Shown: positions 1 through 7,190 of the stretch, piece by piece
Position numbering within the stretch: position 1 is the first letter of the stretch
How the letters are laid out: each line of letters opens with the position of its first letter
Assembly: GCA_030625925.1 (NCBI GenBank)
Contig: DAOUPY010000007.1
Span: 1-17,372 of the forward strand
DNA from: Fusobacteriaceae bacterium
Lineage (GTDB): Bacteria; Fusobacteriota; Fusobacteriia; Fusobacteriales; Fusobacteriaceae
DNA: 17,372 bases
Reading direction: 5' to 3'
Made by a program: the position numbers and the translations under genes
The notes under the pieces: generated by a model
Seen by the model: the letters and a program-made list of their open reading frames with translations, nothing else
The model's database searches: none
What the model was told of the DNA's origin: nothing

Positions 1-6
1 CGCATT

Positions 7-119
7 ATCTCAAAGTTCTTAATTTACACAGTAAATTTCTATCTCAAAATCCTATGTTTACGCAGTAAACTAATAGCATTTTGGTGATACCATTCGCTGG
101 CAGATACTTTGGTGATACC
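7..119. repeat. Degenerate tandem repeats downstream of ruvX
   Basis: Two repeat types lie side by side. The first has a 34-bp period: ATCTCAAA at 7 and again at 41, each leading into a palindromic core, TTTACACAGTAAA at 23-35 and GTTTACGCAGTAAAC at 56-70. The second is TTTGGTGATACC at 80-91 and 108-119, a 28-bp period. No gene with a ribosome binding site is visible here. The palindromic cores could fold as short hairpins in the 3' end of the ruvX transcript. I read this as intergenic repeat DNA, possibly a dispersed family, but other copies cannot be seen in this window. No classical terminator for ruvX is visible in this stretch. Confidence 0.5.
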
Positions 120-183
120 CTTCACGAGTAATAATTGATAATTAAAAATTTAATTTCCAACCTTCTACCCTTGATTTTCTATC

Positions 184-603
184 CTATCTTTTCATATCCA
201 GATAAGTTTGTAAAATAATTGCTGCTGCTACCTGATCAACGGTTTTTCTTTTATTTATCGCACCCTTTACACCGTTATTCTGCAGCATCTTATCGGCTGA
301 TACCGTTGATAACCTTTCATCTATCTCTATAAACTCTAATCCATCTATCTTTTTATTCAATTTTTCTATAAATTCCCTTACCTTTTCAGCCTGCCGTTTT
401 TCCGTTCCATCCAGACTCTTTGGGATACCAATAACTATACTCTTAGTATTATTCTCTTCACAGAGTTCTTTTATTCTCATTACAGCCTTGGTTTTTCTCC
501 TATCTATTACTTCTAAAGGGGTTGCTATCATGCCCATTATATCAGATTTAGCTACTCCTATCCTTACATCTCCTACATCTAGAGACAGATATACTTTATA
601 CAT
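184..603 (-). CDS. ruvX: YqgF/RuvX family RNase H-fold protein (pre-16S rRNA nuclease / putative Holliday junction resolvase)
   Basis: A 139-residue cytoplasmic protein of the usual YqgF/RuvX length. Family knowledge: it has an RNase H-like fold, was first proposed as a Holliday junction resolvase, and its E. coli homologue processes the 5' end of 16S rRNA. The sequence shows the expected blocks: the first acidic loop LSLDVGDVRIGVAKSD with Asp9 near the N terminus, a VIGIPKSLDGT block in the middle, IDERLST around residue 94, and a C-terminal VDQVAAAIILQTYLD that supplies the last acidic residue. The start is ATG with AAGGGAG 7 bases upstream. It is the last gene of the minus-strand series, 169 bp after alaS, with a palindromic repeat between them. 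The alaS-ruvX order is also common in Firmicutes, which supports the call. No own promoter was recognised. Confidence 0.93.
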   Translation of the reverse strand: MYKVYLSLDVGDVRIGVAKSDIMGMIATPLEVIDRRKTKAVMRIKELCEENNTKSIVIGIPKSLDGTEKRQAEKVREFIEKLNKKIDGLEFIEIDERLSTVSADKMLQNNGVKGAINKRKTVDQVAAAIILQTYLDMKR

Positions 604-660
604 ATTTTTACTCCCTTACCCTCTCTCGCCTGTTGGCATCAATTAAAATCAAAAACATTT

Positions 661-757
661 TGGAACACAGAGATCCACCGAGATTTAAATTAGAGTTTCA
701 CAGAGGTTTTCTCCGTGTAACTTTTTTTATCCTCTGTGTAGCTCCGTGACCATTTTT
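661..757. repeat. Palindromic CACAGAG/CTCCGTG repeat between alaS and ruvX
   Basis: This stretch is built from alternating copies of a 7-8 bp word and its complement: ACACAGAG (665-672), CACCGAG (677-683), CACAGAG (699-705), CTCCGTG (711-717), CTCTGTGT (732-739) and CTCCGTG (742-748). ACACAGAG and CTCTGTGT pair perfectly as outer arms. GTTTCACAGAG (695-705) and CTCCGTGTAAC (711-721) match at 9 of 11 positions and form an inner hairpin. In RNA this would be a branched stem-loop in the alaS-ruvX spacer. There is no U-run after it, so it is not a standard terminator. It resembles the short palindromic intergenic elements found in many copies in bacterial genomes; that comparison is from memory. 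Confidence 0.6.
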
Positions 758-772
758 TATTTTTTTAGGAAA

Positions 773-3397
773 TTAAAGTTTTTCTCCCAATAAAGTTCTT
801 GCTACCTCTAAAGCTTCAGGAACTTTATTTCCATTTTTTCCACCTGCTTGAGCGAAATCTGGTCTTCCTCCACCATTTCCATCAGCAATTTTAGCAATTT
901 CACGAACTAGATCTCCAGCTTTTACCTTACCCATAAGATCTTTTGTTACTCCTACGGCAAATACAGCTTTCCCATTATCTGTTCCTAATATCACTACACA
1001 GCTGCCTAATTTGTCTTTAGCCTTGTCTACGATCTCACGTAACCCGCCTGCTTCTTTATCTTTAAATGCAGCCACCAATACTTTTACGCCATTGATCTCC
1101 TCTACATTATCAAATAATGAGTTAGCTTCATATCCAGCTAATTTAGATTTAAGTGCTTCTATTTCTTTAGTTGCAGATTTCAAATCTTCTACTACCTTAT
1201 TTGCTTTAGCAATTAAATGTCCGTGATAAGGATCTGATTTTAATACCTTAGCTAGTTCAAATATACCATCTTCCATTTCATTTACTACCTTATATGAAGT
1301 AAATCCTGTTGTTGCTTCTATCCTTCTTACTCCAGCAGCTATTCCAGTTTCAGTTAGGATATTAAATAATCCAATCTCTCCAGTTCTTTCTACATGAGTT
1401 CCGCCACATAACTCCATAGAGAATCCTGGTATTTCTACAACTCTTACCTTACTTCCGTATTTGTCTCCAAATAACATTGTTGCACCTTTTTTCTTAGCTT
1501 CATCCATAGAAAGTTCTTCAATACTTAAAGGAACATTTCTAAATATTTGCTCATTTACTATTTTTTCAACTTCTTTAATTTGATCTCTTGTTGCAGCCTC
1601 GTAATGAGTAAAATCAAATCTTAATCTATCTTGTGATACCAATGATCCTGCCTGCTGTACATGATCTCCAAGAACTTCTTTTAAAGCTTTGTGTAATATA
1701 TGTGTAGCAGTATGGTTTCTCTTAATCTCTATCCTTCTGTGTTTATTGATAGATAATTCTAACTCTAAACCTTTTTTCAACTTATTTCCACCCTCTGCCA
1801 TCTTCACAGTATGGATAAATATATCTTTTTGCTTTCTCACACTTGTAACAGCTCCAAAGATATCTTCTCCAATGATTTTACCTGTATCGGTAGATTGTCC
1901 ACCTGACTCAGCATAAAATGGTGTTTTATCAAAAATTATTGTATAGTTTCCTTCATTATTATCTTTTACATCTAATATTTTAGCTTTTGTTTCAAACTCT
2001 TCATATCCAACAAAATTTGTTTTTCCATGCTTATCAAAGAATTCTTCTATAAATGAATCTTGTCCAGCTTCTTTTACCACTTCTCTAGATGATCTAGCCC
2101 TTTGTCTCTGTTCTTCCATTTTTGCAAGGTAATCATCGTGAGATACAGTTACTCCCTCTTCTTCACATATTTCCTCTGTAAGTTCATATGGGAATCCAAA
2201 AGTATCATATAATTTAAATACCACACCAGCATCTAATTCTGTCTTATCTTCCGATTTAGCTTTTTTGATCTCATCCAATGCTATGATCATCCCTTGATCT
2301 AAGGTAGTTGAGAATTTTTCCTCCTCAATTCTTACCATCTTCACGATATGATCTTTATTTTTAATTAAGTCAGGGTAAGATTCTCCCATTAATAATATCA
2401 CTGTATCCACTAATTTATATAGGAAATTTTTCTTGTTTCCTAATAGTCTTCCATGTCTTACTGCACGTCTTAAGATTCTTCTAAGAACGTATCCTCTTCC
2501 CTCATTAGACGGTAAGATCCCATCACTTATCATAAATGTAATAGCTCTAATATGGTCCGCTATTACCTTCAATGAAAAATCGATTTTATTATTTTTTCCA
2601 AATGTATATTCAGAATTTGTTAATTCTCCTGCTTTTTTAATAATCGGGAAAATTAGATCAGTTTCAAAGTTATTAGCTTTTTTCTGAACCATTGCAGCTA
2701 CCCTTTCAAGTCCTGCTCCTGTATCGATGTTTTTCTTTGGTAATGGCTCTAATGACCCATCTTCCATCCTGTTATATTCAGTGAATACCAGGTTCCATAT
2801 TTCGATGAATCTATCGTCTGTTCCTTCATCTCCTAATTTCGAGTTTTCGTCTCCTCCATACTCTACTCCTAAGTCTACATGGATTTCACTACAAGGTCCA
2901 CATGATCCCACAGGTCCTGCTGACCACCAGTTATCGTCCTCTCCTAACCTCACTAATCTTTCCATTGGTACACCAATTTTTTTATTCCAAATCTCTTCAG
3001 TTTCATCATCTGTTGTAAATACAGATATCCATAATTTTTCTGCGTCTAATTTTAATACCTCTGTGATGAATTCCCAAGACCAGGCTATAGCCTCTTCTTT
3101 GAAATAATCTCCGAATGAGAAGTTTCCTAACATCTCAAAGAAAGTATGATGTCTGGCTGTTCTTCCTACATTTTCAAGGTCATTAGTTCTGATACACTTT
3201 TGGTGAGTAACTACTCTCGGTGTAGGAGCTTCTTTTTGTCCTAAAAAATAAGGCTTAAAAGGTACCATCCCTGCTACTGTCAATAGTAGCGTTGGATCAT
3301 CTGGTATCAATGATGCACTTTCATAGTGTTTATGTTGTTTCCCTTCAAAAAATTCTATAAATTTTCTTCTAATTTCATTACCCGTTAAATTATTCAT
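773..3397 (-). CDS. alaS: Alanyl-tRNA synthetase
   Basis: This cytoplasmic class II synthetase charges tRNA-Ala and hydrolyses misacylated Ser/Gly-tRNA-Ala. From the chosen ATG it has 874 residues, matching the usual length (E. coli 876). Visible blocks are the class II catalytic core at the N terminus (LTGNEIRRKF, TARHHTFFEMLGNFSFGDYFK), the GRGYVLRRILRRAVRHGR helix, and the editing-domain zinc ligands His562 and His566 (HTATH) with Cys664 and His668 (CGGTH). The C-terminal C-Ala domain carries NGGGRPDFAQAGG. All parts are present and intact. The reading frame can be extended four codons to a TTG at 3409, but the ATG at 3397 is preceded by GGAGG at five bases and starts the conserved MNNLTGNEIRRKF, so I chose it. 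It follows lptB after about 300 bp. No T-box anti-terminator motif was seen in the leader. Confidence 0.98.
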   Translation of the reverse strand: MNNLTGNEIRRKFIEFFEGKQHKHYESASLIPDDPTLLLTVAGMVPFKPYFLGQKEAPTPRVVTHQKCIRTNDLENVGRTARHHTFFEMLGNFSFGDYFKEEAIAWSWEFITEVLKLDAEKLWISVFTTDDETEEIWNKKIGVPMERLVRLGEDDNWWSAGPVGSCGPCSEIHVDLGVEYGGDENSKLGDEGTDDRFIEIWNLVFTEYNRMEDGSLEPLPKKNIDTGAGLERVAAMVQKKANNFETDLIFPIIKKAGELTNSEYTFGKNNKIDFSLKVIADHIRAITFMISDGILPSNEGRGYVLRRILRRAVRHGRLLGNKKNFLYKLVDTVILLMGESYPDLIKNKDHIVKMVRIEEEKFSTTLDQGMIIALDEIKKAKSEDKTELDAGVVFKLYDTFGFPYELTEEICEEEGVTVSHDDYLAKMEEQRQRARSSREVVKEAGQDSFIEEFFDKHGKTNFVGYEEFETKAKILDVKDNNEGNYTIIFDKTPFYAESGGQSTDTGKIIGEDIFGAVTSVRKQKDIFIHTVKMAEGGNKLKKGLELELSINKHRRIEIKRNHTATHILHKALKEVLGDHVQQAGSLVSQDRLRFDFTHYEAATRDQIKEVEKIVNEQIFRNVPLSIEELSMDEAKKKGATMLFGDKYGSKVRVVEIPGFSMELCGGTHVERTGEIGLFNILTETGIAAGVRRIEATTGFTSYKVVNEMEDGIFELAKVLKSDPYHGHLIAKANKVVEDLKSATKEIEALKSKLAGYEANSLFDNVEEINGVKVLVAAFKDKEAGGLREIVDKAKDKLGSCVVILGTDNGKAVFAVGVTKDLMGKVKAGDLVREIAKIADGNGGGRPDFAQAGGKNGNKVPEALEVARTLLGEKL

Positions 3398-3694
3398 CCT
3401 ATCCTCCAAAATTTAAATCTTTAAATTACCCTCAGACCCTTATGGCCTCGACAGATATTTTCTCTTTTTTTTACTTTAATATTTTGTTTTAGAAACACTT
3501 TTTATAACTGATATACAGAAGTCTGTTTCTGACATAGATTTCTACGGATTATCAATTGTATATTTTATTCAAGTTTTTATTCGTGTCATTAGCGTAATTC
3601 GTGGTTAATCTTTTAGTCATTTATTATCAGTTGTCAACGATTACTTTGCTTAATTTTTATTATATCACATCTAGTTACCAAAAAATCAGATAAC
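3398..3694. other. alaS-lptB intergenic region / long alaS leader
   Basis: This is 297 bp without a gene. The lptB-proximal end carries a candidate extended -10 promoter reading toward alaS (listed separately), which would give a leader of about 250 nt. Inside is a repeat-like block, ATTCGTG (3579-3585) and ATTCGTGG (3597-3604), within ATTCGTGTCATTAGCGTAATTC. A weak hairpin, CAGAA/TTCTG, lies near 3520-3536. On the transcribed strand a G-rich piece reading GGCCATAAGGGTCTGAGGG lies about 20-50 bases before the alaS ribosome site. I looked for the T-box signature (AGGGTGG) and a terminator hairpin and found neither. Confidence 0.5.
3659..3667 (-). promoter_or_regulatory. Candidate extended -10 promoter for alaS
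   Basis: On the minus strand the sequence reads TGATATAAT, an extended -10 (TGnTATAAT) with a perfect TATAAT at 3659-3664. The -35 region at 17 bp (GATTTT) is poor, which is tolerated with an extended -10. It lies 30 bp after the lptB stop, so alaS can be expressed apart from the dusB-lptB unit. Confidence 0.45.
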
Positions 3695-4420
3695 CTAATC
3701 TAATTTAAATCCTTCTCCTAAATACATCTTTCTAGCTCTTTCATCGTTGGCTATCTCTTCTGGTGACCCACTTATTAGGAGTTCCCCCTGAGCCATTACA
3801 TAAGCCCTATCGGTAATCCCCAAGGTTTCCCTTACACTGTGATCCGTTATCAAGATCCCCAATCCTCTTTTTTTGAGATATCTTATAATCTCTTGTATAT
3901 CCTCTACAGCTATTGGATCTACTCCTGCAAAGGGTTCATCCAACAGGATAAAGTCCGGATTATTAGCTATTGTTCTGGCTATCTCAACCCTTCTTCTTTC
4001 CCCTCCAGAGAGGGAATATCCCATGGATTTTTCTACATGGGTAAGTTTAAACTCTGCCAACAGATCATCTTTTATCTTAATTCTCTCTTCTTTTTTTATC
4101 TTTCTCATCTCTAAGATAGCAAGGATATTATCCTCTACACTGAGGTCTCTGAATATAGATGGTTCCTGGGCTAGATATCCTATCCCCATATTGGCTCTTT
4201 TATACATAGGATAATCGGTTATATCCTGTTCATTGAAAAATACCTTTCCAGATTCAGGTTTTACAATCCCTGTGATCATATAAAAAGTAGTGGTTTTTCC
4301 TGCTCCATTAGGTCCTAAAAGCCCAACTATCTCACCTTTATGTACTTCTAAATTTATTTTATTTACAACTTTTCTTTTTTTATAGCTTTTACACAGATCT
4401 TGAGCGATTATACTCTTCAA
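3695..4420 (-). CDS. lptB: LPS export ABC transporter ATP-binding protein LptB
   Basis: This cytoplasmic ATPase of the Lpt machine powers LPS extraction from the inner membrane through LptFG, which is not in this window. At 241 residues it is full family length. The ABC signatures are all intact: Walker A GPNGAGKT (36-43), Q-loop Gln85, signature LSGGE (137-141), Walker B ILLDEP (158-163) and the H-loop His194 in ITDHS. The text AQDLCKSYKKRKVVN and the ending GEGFKL are LptB-like rather than generic ABC. The start codon is TTG: no ATG fits the conserved N terminus, and GGGGG lies six bases upstream. The Shine-Dalgarno overlaps the TAG stop of the lptC/A-like gene 10 bp before, which suggests translational coupling. 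Its place directly after an LptC/A protein supports the role. Confidence 0.95.
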   Translation of the reverse strand: MKSIIAQDLCKSYKKRKVVNKINLEVHKGEIVGLLGPNGAGKTTTFYMITGIVKPESGKVFFNEQDITDYPMYKRANMGIGYLAQEPSIFRDLSVEDNILAILEMRKIKKEERIKIKDDLLAEFKLTHVEKSMGYSLSGGERRRVEIARTIANNPDFILLDEPFAGVDPIAVEDIQEIIRYLKKRGLGILITDHSVRETLGITDRAYVMAQGELLISGSPEEIANDERARKMYLGEGFKLD

Positions 4421-4430
4421 ATTTTACCCC

Positions 4431-7118
4431 CTACTTTTTATAGTCTATTCTTACATTTCCTTCGGCATTTAATATCCCTGTTTCCATATAATATTTAGTA
4501 TAGTCAGCTTCAATATGGTTTTCTATTGTATCGGCTACAACATTTTCTCGTAAAACAGCAACCTTAGTTTTATTAAATATCTTTCCCTTATCAGATGACG
4601 CAGTCATGATCTTTCCGTCTTTATCCACATTTTCAAATTCCACGTTATTTATAAGAACTGCTATCTCTGTATTCATATCGATATCCGTTATTTCAGATTT
4701 AACATCGGTTGTTCCATCTATATTCAGATGATTTCCCCGACGCCCCAAAGCCAGTTTTTTTATCAAGTCTACTTCTAGATAATCTGAATACAGGGTCATA
4801 TCCTGGTATTCATAGACCCCATTTTTCTTTATCTCAGATCTTGAAATAGATAGTTCTCCATTTACATCTTCATATAAAAATATCTTGGCTGTGTCACCTC
4901 TTATCTTAACAGGTTCTTTTTTCTGTGTTTTTTTGTCTATATTAAGAGCCGTGGCACGTACATTTCCATCTAGATCTATCTGCCTGTTTTTTAGATCACC
5001 AAACATAAAATCACCATAGAGTTTTTCCCCTGTGGATGAGGTTAAGTTTACCTTAGTTCCGTCTAAGATCTCGCTTTTCATGTTCCCCTTCATAGTTTCG
5101 CCATCTATTATATAATTTTCATAATAGATCTTATATTTTTCCGAAGTATAGATATCATCTGTAATAAAGGAATATTCTACCTGACTTCCTGTGAATTTCA
5201 TTCCCGGATTTTGTACCACTACATTTTTATCCAGCTGAACAACCTGTCTCGAAATAAAGTAGTTCACCTCATCACCAGAGGCTTTTTTATCCCCGCTTAT
5301 TCCATAAAAATTCATAGCTTTTATCCTTTTTTCAGCTACAAAATATATTCCATCGTTCATAGCTGCATTTCCATCTTTAGATATTATCTTAATATCTCCA
5401 GGTATATATACCTTTTCCTCAGCAAATATATATTTTCCACGGTCAGCATAGAGAGTGGAATCCTTTGTTATTACCTTTAAATTTCCGATAATTTCCGCAT
5501 AGTTATTGGTGTCAAATTCTCCTCGGTCTCCTACCATTTTAGACCCATCTTCATCTGCAATAACTATATTTCTTTCTATCTTTCCCAGCCCTGTATTAGA
5601 ATTATAAGTTAAGTTTTCACCAGTCATAATTTTTTTTTCTTGAATAACCTTTACTCTGCCCTTAGAGGTCAAGTTTCCTGTATCCATATTATACTCAGCA
5701 TTTTCACCATAAAAAGTAATCTTATCCTTTGGGTTATAAACTGTATATTTCCCATATATATGAGCTTTTTTATTTAGATCATCTATATCTATCCTTTGAC
5801 TCTTTAAGACAGAACCACTGTAGGCAACTTCAGCATTCCCTGTAAATATATATGATTTTTTTTCTAGATTAAAGTCAATCTTATCAGATTTACCCTCTAT
5901 CTGATCCCCTTTAAAATTTCCATCTATGATCTTCCCGATCTTAGTTTCGTCGTTATAATAAAGTTCTTTTCCTACGCTTTCATAGGCGTCTCCTTTATAA
6001 TCATAACTATTTAATAATTTTAATTCCTTGGTTTTACTGTTATAAGTAAGATCTTTAGTCAGTATTTTTCTATCTAAATCCTCATAAGTCACTAATTTTT
6101 TTGAGGTCATGTAGAGATCCCCTGTTTTTGTATCATAGGTTCCCCTATCAGCTAGAAGTTTGCTTGTTTTATTATATATTTTAATGTTTCCATCTATTTT
6201 TAACAGGCCGCTTAAACTATCATAGGCTCCACTATCAGCAATTAGGTTAAATTCACCATTTTTACCCCGAATAGGTCCTGTAAAATACATCTTATTTTCA
6301 CTGGCCACATAATTTATTTTCTCTACATTCAGGTTTCCAGTTTCAAATTCTATCACCACATCTTTAGATATGATAAAATTCCCCGTGACTTCATCATATT
6401 TAAAATCTTTCGCTCTAAGGTTTGCACCCTTATAGTATAAAACAAAATCTCCCTGAGCATGGATGGTTTTTTTTATCCCATCATACCTAGCTTCTTTAAA
6501 GTGGCCAGATAGTTCCTCTGTTTGTAAACTTCCTAATTTCCTGCCTCTTATCCTAATGTTTTCCTTTATATCCAAAATCTTAGTGGTATTATTATAATGT
6601 ACAAAATTTGCACTAAGCTGCATCTTATCCGTGATCACTCTTATATCATCTTTTAAGTTCAAATCTTCCAAGCTTGTATCTGTAACCAATGAATCTCCAT
6701 AAAGGGTTAACCCCTCCTCTTCATTGTACGCCTTCACCTGGTTACTGGCATAGATTTTCTCTGCTTTCTGGTCATAATTAGCTTTTTTAGCCTCTATCTT
6801 CCATCCATTTTGAGATATCCCCAGTATATTGTTTTCCAAAAATAAATTATTTGTACTATCTACCAGGGCATCATCTCCAGATAACCTCATCCCATCAAAT
6901 ATGGCTACAGCTTTCTTAAAAGTTCTTTTATCATTCACAGTATCGTCAATCTGCTTCTCTGCTTCTACATGGTAATTTTCCACGTCATAAGTTACATTTG
7001 AAGTTACCATGGACTCCTGGCCTTTTCTTTCTATCTGCTCCGGTTCCTTTATATAGTTAAAGTAGACAAATACCACTAAAAGTATTCCACCTATGTAATA
7101 TGACATTTTTTTGAGCAT
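4431..7118 (-). CDS. Giant LptC/LptA (OstA-like) repeat protein, membrane-anchored LPS transport bridge
   Basis: This 895-residue protein is far longer than E. coli LptC (191) or LptA (185). Residues 5-22 form one hydrophobic membrane segment after a short basic N terminus, as in LptC, so the rest should lie in the periplasm. Beyond residue 110 the chain is made of a repeat of about 29 residues whose mark is an aromatic residue plus D/N, a turn often reading TG, then an L/I-rich strand ending near G-N (YDEVTGNF, YDSLSGLL, YDTKTGDL, YNMDTGNL). Anchor residues fall at 212, 241, 270, 299, 328, 359, 388, 416, 445, 476, 505, 535, 563, 592, 620 and 649; later copies are more diverged, with a clear last one at 877. 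This is the pattern expected of the OstA/LptA beta-jellyroll, which binds LPS acyl chains. It sits 10 bp before lptB and 49 bp after mutS. The start ATG has AAGGGGG eight bases upstream. Family assignment is firm; the bridging role is inference. Confidence 0.85.
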   Translation of the reverse strand: MLKKMSYYIGGILLVVFVYFNYIKEPEQIERKGQESMVTSNVTYDVENYHVEAEKQIDDTVNDKRTFKKAVAIFDGMRLSGDDALVDSTNNLFLENNILGISQNGWKIEAKKANYDQKAEKIYASNQVKAYNEEEGLTLYGDSLVTDTSLEDLNLKDDIRVITDKMQLSANFVHYNNTTKILDIKENIRIRGRKLGSLQTEELSGHFKEARYDGIKKTIHAQGDFVLYYKGANLRAKDFKYDEVTGNFIISKDVVIEFETGNLNVEKINYVASENKMYFTGPIRGKNGEFNLIADSGAYDSLSGLLKIDGNIKIYNKTSKLLADRGTYDTKTGDLYMTSKKLVTYEDLDRKILTKDLTYNSKTKELKLLNSYDYKGDAYESVGKELYYNDETKIGKIIDGNFKGDQIEGKSDKIDFNLEKKSYIFTGNAEVAYSGSVLKSQRIDIDDLNKKAHIYGKYTVYNPKDKITFYGENAEYNMDTGNLTSKGRVKVIQEKKIMTGENLTYNSNTGLGKIERNIVIADEDGSKMVGDRGEFDTNNYAEIIGNLKVITKDSTLYADRGKYIFAEEKVYIPGDIKIISKDGNAAMNDGIYFVAEKRIKAMNFYGISGDKKASGDEVNYFISRQVVQLDKNVVVQNPGMKFTGSQVEYSFITDDIYTSEKYKIYYENYIIDGETMKGNMKSEILDGTKVNLTSSTGEKLYGDFMFGDLKNRQIDLDGNVRATALNIDKKTQKKEPVKIRGDTAKIFLYEDVNGELSISRSEIKKNGVYEYQDMTLYSDYLEVDLIKKLALGRRGNHLNIDGTTDVKSEITDIDMNTEIAVLINNVEFENVDKDGKIMTASSDKGKIFNKTKVAVLRENVVADTIENHIEADYTKYYMETGILNAEGNVRIDYKK

Positions 7119-7156
7119 ATTTACCCCCTTTTAATCACCACAAACTCTTTCTTGGT

Positions 7157-7190
7157 TTAAAAACTTATTAGTTCACCAATAAGTTTTTAA
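7157..7190. repeat. 13-bp perfect inverted repeat over the mutS stop codon
   Basis: TTAAAAACTTATT (7157-7169) and AATAAGTTTTTAA (7178-7190) are perfect reverse complements separated by 8 bases. The mutS stop (7168-7170) lies inside, so the last codons of mutS form one arm. In the transcript it would be an AT-rich hairpin in the mutS-lptC/A junction. No U-run follows on the minus strand, so it is not a normal intrinsic terminator. It could shield the upstream mRNA end after cleavage or lower read-through into the lpt genes. Confidence 0.55.

Noticed and set aside
7..119. CRISPR-like array
   Set aside because: Only two copies of each repeat, both with short, unequal palindromic units and no spacer structure or cas genes.
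35..125. Short minus-strand frame reading about 28 codons from a GTG through the repeats
   Set aside because: No ribosome site, made of repeat DNA, and no recognisable family.
1011..3107. Several plus-strand open frames of 70-126 codons inside alaS
   Set aside because: They lie antisense to a fully conserved synthetase, lack ribosome sites, and have low-complexity Ser/Leu/Phe-rich translations typical of the reverse strand of coding DNA.
3398..3694. T-box riboswitch before alaS
   Set aside because: The long leader invites it, but no AGGGTGG anti-terminator signature or terminator hairpin is present; GAGGGTAA near 3430 is not enough.
3839..4214. Plus-strand open frames inside lptB
   Set aside because: Antisense to an intact ABC ATPase with all motifs; no independent coding evidence.
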